NCBI GenBank assembly: GCA_025210375.1
Contig: JAOASB010000008.1
Span: forward strand, 1 to 63,441
Direction of reading: 5' to 3'
DNA: 63,441 nt
Source of the DNA: Maledivibacter sp.
Lineage (GTDB): Bacteria; Bacillota; Clostridia; Peptostreptococcales; Caminicellaceae
Shown here piece after piece: positions 45,844 through 56,214 of the stretch. The first letter of the stretch is position 1; the number at the start of each line of letters is the position of its first letter. Both the position numbers and the translations under genes were made by a program. The notes beneath the pieces were generated by a model. It saw only the letters and a program-made list of their open reading frames with translations, was not told where the DNA came from and ran no database searches.

Positions 45844-46641
45844 TTACAACTCTAGCTTTTTCAAACTAAAGGAAAGCAGTTGTTTTGAGAGATCTAGTAT
45901 CCCTTGATCATCCTTAGAATTATATATATCAAGTACAATCTCTTCCTCCACAGTATCCTTCAATAGCTCCTTTTGTTTCAATACATTTCTAAGATGTCTA
46001 GCAGTTCCTTCATTTCCATCAATTATGTTAATATTGTCTCCAACAAATTTCTTTATATCATCCTTTAAAAATACATAGTGGGTACAACCTAAAACAATTG
46101 AAGAAACTTCATCTATTTTTATACCATTAAAGCATTCTTTTATACTGACCTCAACCTCTTCATTTTGTAAGCTACCCTTTTCAATAAGCTCCACAAGCTT
46201 TGGACATGGGAGCTTAACAATAGCTCTTTCCTGACCATATTTGTTCATCAAAGCCTTAAATTTCTCTTCTTTTAATGTCATAGAGGTAGCCATAACAACT
46301 ATCTTACCCTTGGACTGCAATGTAACTGCGGGCTTTAAAGCTGGCTCCATTCCTATAACAGGTATACTATATTTTTCTCTAAGCTCCTTTATCGCAGCAC
46401 TAGTTGCAGTGTTACACGCCACAACAATAGCCTTTACTCCTTTATCAATAAAGAAATCACATATGTCTATACAAAACTTTTTTACTTCTTCAGGAGTCTT
46501 GATACCGTAGGGAGCATTTCCTGAGTCGCCGTAGTATATATACTTCTCATTTGGCAAATATCTAATAATATCTGCCAAGACACTTATACCACCCATACCG
46601 GAATCAAATATCCCTATAGCAAGATCCTTGCCATCTCTCAT
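45844..46641 (-). CDS. murI: Glutamate racemase
   Basis: 265 residues. Makes D-glutamate for peptidoglycan. The two catalytic cysteines are in VVACNTATSAAI and LGCTHYVFLK; the N-terminal IGIFDSGMGGISVL and YYGDSGNAPYG are typical. No clear AGGAGG; the region TAAATCGGTGGTG before the ATG may serve. Alone in its transcript. Confidence 0.94.
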   Translation of the reverse strand: MRDGKDLAIGIFDSGMGGISVLADIIRYLPNEKYIYYGDSGNAPYGIKTPEEVKKFCIDICDFFIDKGVKAIVVACNTATSAAIKELREKYSIPVIGMEPALKPAVTLQSKGKIVVMATSMTLKEEKFKALMNKYGQERAIVKLPCPKLVELIEKGSLQNEEVEVSIKECFNGIKIDEVSSIVLGCTHYVFLKDDIKKFVGDNINIIDGNEGTARHLRNVLKQKELLKDTVEEEIVLDIYNSKDDQGILDLSKQLLSFSLKKLEL

Positions 46642-46733
46642 TTTTAAACACCACCGATTTAAAATAATCTGCCTATTAATTATTATCTATTATATCACAT
46701 CTCAAATTACAAAAGTCATAAATTATAATTTGA

Positions 46734-46768
46734 GGGCTGACTCAAAGGACAACCCATGAGTTCAGCCC
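46734..46768 (-). terminator. Terminator of the UPF0182 gene
   Basis: GGGCTGAACTCA pairs with TGAGTCAGCCC, then TCAAATTATAATTT on the minus strand. The T-tract is weak. Confidence 0.55.
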
Positions 46769-46837
46769 CAAGGTATTTGACAACAAATGAAGTTGATTTT
46801 TGACTGGAATCCCTATAAAATACCATCCTTCTTCACT

Positions 46838-49624
46838 TTAATATTCTGTACCTTGAACATCCTTAAGTTCATTTAACCTATTAAGTATAGCCTTTAGCTC
46901 CTCTATAAGTCTTCCATATTCAGCCCAATCACCTTGTCTTTGTGCCTCAGTGGATCTTTCAAATACATCGTTGGCCCTTATTATCAATTCATTTACATCC
47001 GTAGTATCATCATCGGGTATAATTGGTCGTGTAGGCTCAGTAGGCTTAGGTATATCTGGTTTTGGCTTTTCCTCTTCCTTCCCAAATATCTTTTCTAAAG
47101 CCGCTTCCAAGGTTGGTTCCATAACTATTTTTTCTCCATATGCTACTATAACTCTTTTAACCTCTGGTAGACTATCCTTAGCATCTGCTTGCAAATATAT
47201 AGGTTCAACATAAAGCAGTGAATTTTCTATAGGTATTGTAAGTAAATTTCCTCTAATAACGCTGGAACCCTGCTGATTCCAAAATGTAAATTCTTTAGAT
47301 ATCGTAGGTTCAGAGTCAATTCTATTTTCTATTTGCATAGGTCCATAAACATTCTTACTTTTTGGAAGCTTATATACTATCAATTTACCATAGTGTTCTC
47401 CATCATTTCTACCTATTAGAAGAGCTGTCATATTTGGTTTTTCCTTAGGTGTATAGGGAATAGATAATATAAACTCTTCTTTTTCCTCATCTGGAAGCTT
47501 CATCATAAGGTAATTTGACTCTATAAGTTGATTTTCATTCTGATATTTTTCATTCGCTATATACCATTCATCCTCTTGATTATAGAAAACCCTTGGATCT
47601 TCCATATGATATATTCTATATACATCAGACTGTATATCAAATAGCATTTGTGGATACCTTATATGGGATTTAAGTCCAGCTGGCATATTGTCCATAGAAG
47701 TAAAAAGCTGTGGGAATATTTTAGAATAAGTTTTTACTATTGGATCATTTTCATCAGCTAAATAATAGGTCGTATCTCCATTATATGCATCAATAACAAC
47801 CTTAACAGAGTTTCTAATATAATTCATTTTTGAATCGGAAATTGGTTCTGAATATGGATAGTTACTGCTCACTGTATAACCATCAATAATCCAGTAAAGC
47901 TTTCCTTCATCCATTACTATATATGGATCAGAATCATATTCTATATAGGGCATTATTTTTCTGACTCTATCATGAATATTTCTATTTAAGACTATCTTAC
48001 TTTCTGAATCAATATTACCGGATAGAAGCATCTTTAAACTTCCTTGCTTGTAAGCATATAAAAGCTTATTTATACCACTCAATTTAATTCCTGCATTTCC
48101 TCCATAAGTACTTTCCACATTGGAGTTTCCCTTTGGATAATCAAACTCCTTTTCCTTTGTATTCACTATGATATAATCGTTAGTCAATTCACCAAAGTAA
48201 ATTTCCGGTCTTTCCACCTCGAATCCCTCAGTTCCCGTGGTGGGAGGTATATTTTTTATAAGCATTTCTGGAAGTCCTTCAGATGTTATTTTATTTACAG
48301 GGGACATTACTATACCGTATCCATGGGTATATATCAAATGCTTATTAATAAATGTTTGTCTTTCTTCTTTTATCTCTCCTTGGTCAAGCTCTCTTGGTGA
48401 TAAAAATACCTGTCTGTATTTTCCATCTATATAATACCTATCTACATCGACATTATTAAATTTATAATAGTGTCTTATACCTTGTTTCTGGTTATAGACT
48501 AACTTAGTAGGTCTATAGTCGTTTATCCTTATATTTGTTATGGTCTCTTCATTTTTATTTAAATCCTCAAGTGTCAAAGCCCTTTCTGCCTGAAAATCCT
48601 TCTCTTCTACATTTTCAAGTCCATAGGCCTTCTGAGTATACTTAATATTATACTCAATAAATTCTCTTTCCTTAGATATTTCATCGGGAGATACAACATA
48701 GTTTTGTACTCCTAGTGCTATTAGGTTGCCTACTATGCTTATTATTATCATAATAACGGGGCCCGTTATGGCAAGTCTTAATTTTTTTCTTTTAACCCCA
48801 ATAGCTAAAAGCAGGGCTGAAATAAAGGCTATGATCATAATAGCTCTAAATTTAAAAAGCGTGATCTTTATATCGGTATAGCTTGCACCATACACTACAC
48901 CCCTTAAGGAATAAAGAAGATCATAGGACCTTAGATAATATCCTAAACCTAATACTAGAAAGAACACCACTCCTAGGATTACTAATTGCCTTAATGCAAT
49001 TTCAAATATCTTTTTACCATTGTCTAGATTAAGTTGTCTGGGACCAAATTCCTCTCCAGAATTCACCTCAATAAGAGTAGGTCTTCTAAGCATCATCATT
49101 ATTACATAGAATATCACAGTAACAATAGCTAACAACACTATAAAGCTTATCAGCATATAGTATATTTTTGTGAATACAGGATATTTAAATATGTAAAAGG
49201 ATACATCCTTATTGAATATTGGTTCAGATATTTTGAAGTCAGTTGAGTTGAAAAATCTTAAAATATCGAACCAAAGATTACTGGCCAAAGTAGTACTTGC
49301 TATAAAGGAAATGAACGCCCCCCCAACTAAAGCTATTTGATTCACTCTCTTTTCAGATATACCGCTATGTACCACATTCACTTTCTTATAATAATCCTTC
49401 TTTATAGATAATAAATAAAGGTAAATAAGGATTGTTAATATAATAAATACAGGAATCCCTATTTTAAGCTGTGTCATTAGTTTTGTTAAAAATACTTTTT
49501 CAAATCCAAGCTCCCCGAACCACTTGTACTCTGTAATAAAGTTTATTATGGCATTAAAGGAAGTAGATATCATGATAAAAAGTACTACTACTATACCGAT
49601 GATAAATCTACGTGCATTTGCCAA
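46838..49624 (-). CDS. UPF0182 family membrane protein
   Basis: About 928 residues. Seven membrane helices fill the first 310 residues (the first about 8-30), followed by a large extracytoplasmic part with family-typical NIRINDYRPTKLVYNQKQGIR, SPRELDQGEI, ARINK-like and THGYGIVMSPVNKI. A proline-rich linker (PKPDIPKPTEPTRPIIPDD) leads to a C-terminal helix. Function unknown. The frame opens at GTG 49636; GGGTGGTGAT lies directly before TTG 49624 (LANARRF), so I take that start. Confidence 0.8.
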   Translation of the reverse strand: MANARRFIIGIVVVLFIMISTSFNAIINFITEYKWFGELGFEKVFLTKLMTQLKIGIPVFIILTILIYLYLLSIKKDYYKKVNVVHSGISEKRVNQIALVGGAFISFIASTTLASNLWFDILRFFNSTDFKISEPIFNKDVSFYIFKYPVFTKIYYMLISFIVLLAIVTVIFYVIMMMLRRPTLIEVNSGEEFGPRQLNLDNGKKIFEIALRQLVILGVVFFLVLGLGYYLRSYDLLYSLRGVVYGASYTDIKITLFKFRAIMIIAFISALLLAIGVKRKKLRLAITGPVIMIIISIVGNLIALGVQNYVVSPDEISKEREFIEYNIKYTQKAYGLENVEEKDFQAERALTLEDLNKNEETITNIRINDYRPTKLVYNQKQGIRHYYKFNNVDVDRYYIDGKYRQVFLSPRELDQGEIKEERQTFINKHLIYTHGYGIVMSPVNKITSEGLPEMLIKNIPPTTGTEGFEVERPEIYFGELTNDYIIVNTKEKEFDYPKGNSNVESTYGGNAGIKLSGINKLLYAYKQGSLKMLLSGNIDSESKIVLNRNIHDRVRKIMPYIEYDSDPYIVMDEGKLYWIIDGYTVSSNYPYSEPISDSKMNYIRNSVKVVIDAYNGDTTYYLADENDPIVKTYSKIFPQLFTSMDNMPAGLKSHIRYPQMLFDIQSDVYRIYHMEDPRVFYNQEDEWYIANEKYQNENQLIESNYLMMKLPDEEKEEFILSIPYTPKEKPNMTALLIGRNDGEHYGKLIVYKLPKSKNVYGPMQIENRIDSEPTISKEFTFWNQQGSSVIRGNLLTIPIENSLLYVEPIYLQADAKDSLPEVKRVIVAYGEKIVMEPTLEAALEKIFGKEEEKPKPDIPKPTEPTRPIIPDDDTTDVNELIIRANDVFERSTEAQRQGDWAEYGRLIEELKAILNRLNELKDVQGTEY

Positions 49625-49724
49625 ATAAATCACCACCCTCTCAAATTTACTACTTATATACTGATTTTACTTAATGCAACCATTAGTATTATTATATATA
49701 CCCACATGGGTCTATTGTCAAATT

Positions 49725-51437
49725 TTAAATTTCCTTCAGCTCATTTTTTATAAATTCTACTATCTCCTTTAAGTACTCCTCGGAAAAGTCGAACTTAATA
49801 CCTGCAGCAGCATATATTTCCCTAACGGATTTAGAGTATCCAAGCTCCAAGAAATTTTCATATTCTTTAATGGCTTTAGCTCCATTTTCATTATAGTTTT
49901 TATATATGGCTATGGCACCAAGCTGGGATATAGCATATTCAATATAGTAAAAAGGGACTTCAAAGATATGCAGCTGCCTTAGCCATCTTGCTCCCTTTTC
50001 TGCATCAAAGCCCGACCAATCTACTGAGATATTAAATCTATCCATAAGTGTTTTAAAGTATTCGGTTCTCTCTTCTACAGTATGATTAGGGTTTGTATAT
50101 ATCCACTGTTGGAATGCGTCTACAATCATGGCCCAAGGTAAAAACTGTATAGTTCCTTCAAGCTGCTCCCTTTTAGCTTTTTTCAAATCCTCTTCGTCTT
50201 CATAGTATTCATCAAGATATTCTAGGGTAAGCAGCTCCATTGCCATGGAAGCAAGCTCTGCAAGTTCACTAGGTGTATCTTTATATTGACTTATTTTTTC
50301 ATTTGCCTTAGCAAAGGAATGAATTGCATGGCCTGACTCATGGAGTAAGGTTTTAACATCGGAGTTGAGTCCTACTGAATTCATAAAAATGAAAGCTGCT
50401 CCATGTTCCGCAAGGGGAAAATTATAACCCCCCGGTGCTTTACCCTTCCTATTTTCTAAATCAAGGAATTTACTATCCTTCATCATTTCTAACTTTTTAC
50501 CAAACTGTGGCTTAACCCTATTTAAAATTCTTATGGCTTTATCTACAAATTCCTCTATATCATCAAAGGGCTTTAATACTTTACCATCTATATCCACTTC
50601 AGTATCCCACGGCCTTAAATTTTGGATCTTAAGTTTTTGCTTTCTTTCTTCACTCAGCTCTTTAAGATAGGGTATTACAATTTTTTCTACGGATTTATGA
50701 AATCTAAATATATCCTCGGGTGTATAATCAAATCTTCCCTTTGCCCTATGCATATAATCTCTATAATTATCGAAGCCCGCATTTTTAGCAATCTGTATTC
50801 TTATCTCCTTTAATTCATCAAACAACTTATTTAATTCATCACTTTTCTCAAGCATTTTTTCAGAAATCAATTTCCATGCTTGCTCCCTTTTATCTCTATT
50901 GGGATCTTTTAAATATTTTCTCATTTGTTTTAAAGTTTTATCTTCTCCATCAAACTCTATTGTGATTTTTGATATGATTTCTCCATATTTATTTCCAAGC
51001 TCGTTTTCCTTTACCATAAGTGGCACATTCTCTTCCCTAAAAATTTCTATATCCTTTGATATTATCCTTATGAAGTGCCCATATTTTTCCTTACACAGCT
51101 CTGATTTATATGGACTTTCATAAATCTTCTTTTTAAATCTAAAGTCGTAGGGCTGACTTTTAGATATAACCTGGGAAAAAAATTCATTAAATGCTTTGGA
51201 ATACTGAGGGTCATCAGCATTACATGTCATCTTAATATACTTCCATGCATAGGTCTCTTCAATTATATATGTAAGCTCACTATACTTTTCTATCAGTATT
51301 TGTAGATCCTCTTTAGAAGTTATTTCTTGACTCTCTATTTCTTTTAATTCCTTCTCAACATATTCCCATTTATCTGCTGTAAAATCATTATCAAAATACA
51401 ATCTTTTTTTCTTTGTAATAACCCTATCTGTTATCAT
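49725..51437 (-). CDS. M3-family oligoendopeptidase
   Basis: 570 residues, PepF-like M3 metallopeptidase that cuts short peptides in the cytoplasm. The zinc motif is LLHESGHAIHSFA (about 345), with the third ligand in ASMAMELLTLEYLD. N-terminal helical domain to about 200. GGAGATTAA precedes the ATG. It lies 20 bp after the phosphotransferase gene, so probably the second gene of a pair. Confidence 0.9.
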   Translation of the reverse strand: MITDRVITKKKRLYFDNDFTADKWEYVEKELKEIESQEITSKEDLQILIEKYSELTYIIEETYAWKYIKMTCNADDPQYSKAFNEFFSQVISKSQPYDFRFKKKIYESPYKSELCKEKYGHFIRIISKDIEIFREENVPLMVKENELGNKYGEIISKITIEFDGEDKTLKQMRKYLKDPNRDKREQAWKLISEKMLEKSDELNKLFDELKEIRIQIAKNAGFDNYRDYMHRAKGRFDYTPEDIFRFHKSVEKIVIPYLKELSEERKQKLKIQNLRPWDTEVDIDGKVLKPFDDIEEFVDKAIRILNRVKPQFGKKLEMMKDSKFLDLENRKGKAPGGYNFPLAEHGAAFIFMNSVGLNSDVKTLLHESGHAIHSFAKANEKISQYKDTPSELAELASMAMELLTLEYLDEYYEDEEDLKKAKREQLEGTIQFLPWAMIVDAFQQWIYTNPNHTVEERTEYFKTLMDRFNISVDWSGFDAEKGARWLRQLHIFEVPFYYIEYAISQLGAIAIYKNYNENGAKAIKEYENFLELGYSKSVREIYAAAGIKFDFSEEYLKEIVEFIKNELKEI

Positions 51438-51457
51438 TATTTAATCTCCTTCTTATA

Positions 51458-52348
51458 TTATATCTTACTTTTCTCAACTATTTTCTTAAGCTTGTCTATA
51501 TTTTCAACAAAAAATTTATTATCTGTCTTTCCCCTCTTCACACACCATCCGATGCCTGTAAATGTATTGAACAACACATAAAATGGCAAGGTTTTTTCAA
51601 TCTGTGGTATCTTCCTTATTGTGCTATATCCCCTTAAAAATTCTTCTCTAGTATTAGGATATATATCCCAAACGAAAAGCTTCATTTTTGAGAAGTCTAT
51701 ATCGGCTGAGCCTATTCTTGTAGTTTCAAAATCCAAAAGCCCCGTGATTTTTGAATCCTTTATGAGTATATTTCCAGGTCTATAATCCATATGAACTATA
51801 GATGGATAATCGGGCTTAGGTAAATCATCATAATAAAAATCAAATAATGTAATACATTTATTAAGCAGCTCTACATCTAAAATATATTTGCAATCCTTTG
51901 CACAATTTTTGAACCATCGTCTAATAAGCTGCCACCATTCATTTTTTTCTGTATATATTAATGGGTATGCACTTCCAAGCATATCTCTTTCTATGGTAAT
52001 ATTGTGAAGCCTCGCTAAAAGCTCACCCATCTGATAGGCTATAGTATCATTTATATTATATATAATGGGTTTTCCCTCAATATAGGATAAAAGTAAAGCT
52101 CCCGGTATCTCATCATTTCCTTCCCAAAAATCCAATACTTTAGGCGTAGGAAGTTTTCCTTGCAGGAGTTGAAGCATTTTATATTCCTTAATCAATTTAT
52201 CCTTATTATATGGTATCTTTAGTATAACCTTTTTATCATTCTCTAAAACCAAACTGCATACCTTAGAGCTATAGGATTCTGGAACTGTATCCAAATCCTT
52301 AACCCTTAATTTCATTATTTGTATTACCCGCTTAAAAACTTTCTCCAC
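51458..52348 (-). CDS. Aminoglycoside phosphotransferase (APH)-family kinase
   Basis: 296 residues. The kinase-like fold has VILKIPYNKDKLIKEYKMLQ (Lys and Glu of the N-lobe), VHMDYRPGNILI (catalytic HxDxxxxN) and GLLDFETTRIG (DFE metal site). These enzymes phosphorylate small alcohols such as aminoglycosides, choline or homoserine; the substrate is unknown, so resistance should not be inferred. GGAGAGAAG lies before the ATG. Confidence 0.82.
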   Translation of the reverse strand: MEKVFKRVIQIMKLRVKDLDTVPESYSSKVCSLVLENDKKVILKIPYNKDKLIKEYKMLQLLQGKLPTPKVLDFWEGNDEIPGALLLSYIEGKPIIYNINDTIAYQMGELLARLHNITIERDMLGSAYPLIYTEKNEWWQLIRRWFKNCAKDCKYILDVELLNKCITLFDFYYDDLPKPDYPSIVHMDYRPGNILIKDSKITGLLDFETTRIGSADIDFSKMKLFVWDIYPNTREEFLRGYSTIRKIPQIEKTLPFYVLFNTFTGIGWCVKRGKTDNKFFVENIDKLKKIVEKSKI

Positions 52349-52564
52349 TTTTTCTTCTCTCCTTCAACGGATTATCAGAAACTCACCTATAAATGTATTC
52401 AATAGAGGTTAAGAAAAAATTTTTTAGTAAGCTTAGCCTTAAAAGGGTACATCAGTGCAATTTCAATAGGGCTTGCCATATTAATTATTTTTTTCATTAC
52501 CCATATATTTCTATACTAAATAGAAAAAACCTTCAAAAAAATCAAAATGTAGAGTTTCTATATA

Positions 52565-52723
52565 AAGCAAACTGTATAACTCTTACTTGGCACAATTGCA
52601 TATGGGAATATCATCCTTGATTTAATTGCTTAAGATATAAGCATATTTGATGGTATATCTTTTAGGATTTTAAAACTACATGCAGTAGATGGTTTTTATA
52701 GAAAGTAATTATGCAATTTGCTC
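52565..52723. mobile_element. Family B MITE-like element, long form (159 bp)
   Basis: Left end degenerate (AAGCAAACTGTATAAC), right end GTAATTATGCAATTTGCTC. TATA flanks both sides (52561-52564, 52724-52727). Confidence 0.72.
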
Positions 52724-52792
52724 TATAGTTAGAAAGATAGGGAATTATTCCCCTATCTTTTACTTTTAAACTATCTTTTCAAAACTTATTTT

Positions 52793-54238
52793 TTAACATT
52801 CTCTAAATAATATGTAAAAAAACTTTAAACAGTTATTTATATTTTCTATTGATAGATTTTCATTTGTACCATGTATCTTACTCATTTCATCATTATGAAT
52901 CTTAAATGGAGTAAATCTATATATATTTTTACAAACTGGCTCATATTTTCTAGCATCGGTCCCTGCCATGACTAAATAGGGTGCAACTATGACGTCCTTA
53001 TATAAATACTTTGTTATGGCTTCAATATTTTTAAAGCCTTGGGAATTGGAATCAGATATCATAGATGGTTCCTCTAACCTCAACACATCCACCTCTATAG
53101 GAATATCCTTATTTACCCTTTTTATATGCTTTAACAAATCTTTGCCGTTCTCTTCAGGCCTAATTCTAAAATTAAATATGGCAAAGGACCTTTGGGGTAA
53201 TACATTTGGTTCCATGCTTGCCTCAGCCATTGTAGCAGCTGTAGTGGTTCTAAGCATTGCATTTCCTGTTTTTGTTTTTGAAAAAATCCTCAGGAATATA
53301 TTCTTAAACAACCATAGGTTTGATAAAATCAATTTATTTGTAAAACCCATTTCTGGACCAATTTTCAATAAAAATTCTTTAACGGGCTTGGTGAGCTTTA
53401 AGGGACACTGATTCTCTTCCAAATTATTTATAGCCTTAGCCACCTTTCCTAAAGCAGTATGTTTAGGGGGCATTGACCCATGGCCGCCATCATCTGAGAC
53501 ACTGACCTTTATATTTGCATATCCTTTTTCTCCTATCCCAATTAAAGCTATGGGTTTAGATACTTCCTTTATGGTCTCCTCTGTAACACAGCCCCCTTCA
53601 TCTACTAAATATTCAAATTCTATATTATTTTCTATAAAATATTCTACTATTTTAGCTGCACCCTTCCTTCCACCTACTTCTTCGTCATGACCAAAGGCAA
53701 AGTATATATCTCTATTGGGAACATAGTCTTCCTCAAGAAGTCTTTCAGCCGCCTCCAATGACGCTATCATGTGTTCCTTAGTATCGATAGTTCCCCTTCC
53801 CCATACATATCCATCGGCTATATCTCCGCTGAAGGGTTCATGATCCCAGTCCCCTTCAGTTCCTACTTCAATAGGTACGACGTCCATATGGGCAGTTATC
53901 AATATTGGTTTTCTATCAGTATTTTTTCCCCTCCAATGATATACTAAACTATAATCATTAACTATATTTTTATCTAAATTTGAATGTACACGGGGAAATA
54001 ACTTCTCTAATAATTCATGGTATCTTACAAATTCATTCCAATCTGTCTTTGAATAATCGCTATTAGATATGGTCTTAACTTTAACTGCTTCTGACAGTTT
54101 CTTATGTACCTCAAGCTCAGTAAAATCTACACCGTCATAATTTAATTCTTTTAAATTGTCATTATCATTGTTTTTGAAACTAATAGTCCTAAATATAATA
54201 ATAGCTAAAAACAGTATAATTATTATTAATAAACACAC
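52793..54238 (-). CDS. M20-family peptidase with N-terminal membrane anchor (PM20D1/carboxypeptidase-like)
   Basis: 481 residues. One N-terminal membrane helix (about 3-18), then an M20 di-zinc peptidase. Metal ligands: ITAHMDVVPIE (H, D), GRGTIDTKEH (D), GHDEEVGG (E, E), and a late AGTDARKYEP. The dimerisation domain is inserted at about 230-360. GTG start with GGAGGGG 5 bp upstream. It follows the transporter pair at 54624-56031, which hints at uptake and hydrolysis of an acylated amino acid or peptide (inference). Confidence 0.85.
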   Translation of the reverse strand: MCLLIIIILFLAIIIFRTISFKNNDNDNLKELNYDGVDFTELEVHKKLSEAVKVKTISNSDYSKTDWNEFVRYHELLEKLFPRVHSNLDKNIVNDYSLVYHWRGKNTDRKPILITAHMDVVPIEVGTEGDWDHEPFSGDIADGYVWGRGTIDTKEHMIASLEAAERLLEEDYVPNRDIYFAFGHDEEVGGRKGAAKIVEYFIENNIEFEYLVDEGGCVTEETIKEVSKPIALIGIGEKGYANIKVSVSDDGGHGSMPPKHTALGKVAKAINNLEENQCPLKLTKPVKEFLLKIGPEMGFTNKLILSNLWLFKNIFLRIFSKTKTGNAMLRTTTAATMAEASMEPNVLPQRSFAIFNFRIRPEENGKDLLKHIKRVNKDIPIEVDVLRLEEPSMISDSNSQGFKNIEAITKYLYKDVIVAPYLVMAGTDARKYEPVCKNIYRFTPFKIHNDEMSKIHGTNENLSIENINNCLKFFYILFREC

Positions 54239-54324
54239 ATTATCCCCTCCCTACAAGTTATTTATTAAGCCTTTTCACTTTAATGATGACTATACGTAAC
54301 TAGAAACACTATACCAGAAAGATA

Positions 54325-54606
54325 TATTAAAGAATAAAGAACGACTTACAAGAATTTTGTGAGAAAATCTATTGAGGAAATTGCATAACTCTTACTTGGC
54401 ACAATTGCATATGCGAATATCATCCTTAATTTAATTACTTAAGATATAAGCATATTTGATGGTATAGATTTAAGGATTTTAAAACTACATATAGTAGATG
54501 GTTTTTATAGAAAGTAATTATGCAATTTGCTCTATTGAGAGATTTTTTAGAAAGATCGAAATTTGATTTTCTCAAAATTCTTGTCGGAATGATGTTTCTT
54601 TAATAT
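54325..54606. repeat. Family F inverted repeat interrupted by a family B element
   Basis: The left arm (ATATTAAAGAA, then CAAGAATTTTGTGAGAAAAT) and right arm (ATTTTCTCAAAATTCTTG, then TTCTTTAATAT) pair over about 45 bp. The B element at 54374-54532 sits in its centre. Confidence 0.65.
54374..54532. mobile_element. Family B MITE-like element, long form (159 bp)
   Basis: Ends GAGGAAATTGCATAAC and GTAATTATGCAATTTGCTC, flanked by TATT on both sides (54370-54373, 54533-54536). Confidence 0.78.
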
Positions 54607-54623
54607 AGCTTTCGATGCATACA

Positions 54624-55298
54624 TCAATCAATATCCTTAACAAACCCTTTTTTATACATTATCCTAGCTGAAATTACAGATATTACGCCCATAATAGGTA
54701 TCAATACACCTTCAACTCCCGATGGAAGATTGAAGATTAAATAAATCAGTATAACAATTATTATAGGTACTATGGCCAATTTCCATTGCTTTTGAATCCA
54801 GTAGACTCCTAAAGCACCAAATAATGCAGGTAGAATATTATCAAAGGCAGGTTTTAATTCAGGTGAATTTAACAAGGGTCTGAGTGGTACTACTAATAGC
54901 ATACCTATAAATACTATAATTATCGTTACAATGGAAGAAACCGCCACTGCTATTGCCGCAATAACTTCTCCTTCATCGGATTGAGGCTTCACATCTGCAT
55001 TATCCATTGCCATTAAAGCACAGGGTATTTTAAGATTTGTTAAATTTCCCGTAACAAATACTAAATAGGATGCATTACTTCCTAACATAGGTGTATATGT
55101 AGCAAATTCTGCTATACATATAGGTATATATATTATACAAACCATTGCTGTACCCTTTAACAAGCCTGCTATAGGTGGAAAAATATTAAAGTATATACAT
55201 ACCGAAGCAGGGGCTAAAACAATTAGAAAAAGTACAATACTTCCCGATATTCTTCCCATTCTATGGATTTTATCATTATAATTAATTATCTTTTCCAC
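54624..55298 (-). CDS. Predicted membrane transport protein, partner of DUF5058
   Basis: 224 residues with about six membrane helices (for example VLFLIVLAPASVCIYFNIF and AIAVAVSSIVTIIIVFIGML). I do not recognise a named family. The motif YTPMLGSNASYLVFVTGN is distinctive. It starts 19 bp after the DUF5058 gene. The two are probably subunits of one carrier; the downstream M20 peptidase suggests a peptide or acyl-amino-acid substrate (inference). Confidence 0.65.
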   Translation of the reverse strand: MEKIINYNDKIHRMGRISGSIVLFLIVLAPASVCIYFNIFPPIAGLLKGTAMVCIIYIPICIAEFATYTPMLGSNASYLVFVTGNLTNLKIPCALMAMDNADVKPQSDEGEVIAAIAVAVSSIVTIIIVFIGMLLVVPLRPLLNSPELKPAFDNILPALFGALGVYWIQKQWKLAIVPIIIVILIYLIFNLPSGVEGVLIPIMGVISVISARIMYKKGFVKDID

Positions 55299-55317
55299 CG
55301 ATTTAACCTCCTATATA

Positions 55318-56031
55318 CTATATAATTCTTGTAAATAAAATAGCTAAAGTCATTCCACCTACCATACTGATGGCCAGAGAAAAGTTATTTATCCATTCTT
55401 TTTTTATCCTTTTACCTATATATGTTATAAACCACATAATAATACCACTACTTACTAATACCAAAAGGGATACTCCTCCCTTTACTATTGGTGATCCTAA
55501 GAAAACCGATAGCATTCCGAAGAATAATGAATTAATAAGTATGGTCATCCATTTAGAATCCTTATTTTTTATACTTTTCATCTTAGACTCATATTTTCTC
55601 AAGAAAAAAATACACATCAGAAGTCCCCATATTATTCCTATGGACATTACCCACATAGAATTTATAAATACCTCAGAGGTATATCCCTCTGCCCCCAGTC
55701 TTTCTATTCCCATACTTTTAGCTCCAATATCGGCAGAAATAAGCTCATAGGGTGCAGATCCAATAATGGATAGTCTTAGCCACGAAAAGGGTATTCCCAA
55801 AATGGGTATTATAGCTATTAAAGAAATAACTATTGGAATTGAAGGAACTATAGAAAATATGGCACTGGATTTTACAGTATTCATCATCTTATGCCTAGAT
55901 ATGCCTATTTCTTTCCCCCTCCTCCATGCGACTATCAGAAATATTATTGATTGAATCAAGACAAATGAGATCAATAATATTGCTAATATAAAAACTATGC
56001 TGCTATTAGCTAACTTCAAATAATCTTCCAT
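55318..56031 (-). CDS. DUF5058 family membrane protein
   Basis: About 237 residues with six to seven membrane helices. It resembles DUF5058 proteins of unknown function (GIPFSWLRLSIIGSAPYELISADIGAKSMG is the distinctive stretch, positions about 75-105). ATG 56031 has AGGGGGA 6 bp upstream, better than the frame start at 56094. First gene of the membrane pair. Confidence 0.7.
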   Translation of the reverse strand: MEDYLKLANSSIVFILAILLISFVLIQSIIFLIVAWRRGKEIGISRHKMMNTVKSSAIFSIVPSIPIVISLIAIIPILGIPFSWLRLSIIGSAPYELISADIGAKSMGIERLGAEGYTSEVFINSMWVMSIGIIWGLLMCIFFLRKYESKMKSIKNKDSKWMTILINSLFFGMLSVFLGSPIVKGGVSLLVLVSSGIIMWFITYIGKRIKKEWINNFSLAISMVGGMTLAILFTRII

Positions 56032-56157
56032 ATCTATCCCCCTACCTAGTATCAAAAATAAAGACAGCTTTATTTTACAATTTAATTTTATCATTCTAAG
56101 ATGTAATTTGCCATAAAATTATTAATATTCTAACTATTTAACATTTATAAATAAAAT

Positions 56158-56185
56158 AGGGCTGTCTTAAAAAATAGACAGCCCT
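56158..56185. terminator. Terminator after the PTS IIC-like gene
   Basis: AGGGCTGTCT/AGACAGCCCT hairpin, about 30 bp past the stop codon, with an AT-rich sequence after it on the minus strand. Confidence 0.65.
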
Positions 56186-56214
56186 TGATAATAATAAAAT
56201 ATATTCTTAATAGT

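Noticed and set aside
51458..52348. Aminoglycoside resistance gene
   Set aside because: Only the general kinase fold is visible. The family includes many metabolic kinases and there is no resistance context.
52393..52620. 75-codon plus-strand frame after the APH-family gene
   Set aside because: No ribosome site and it runs into a family B element; composition looks non-coding.
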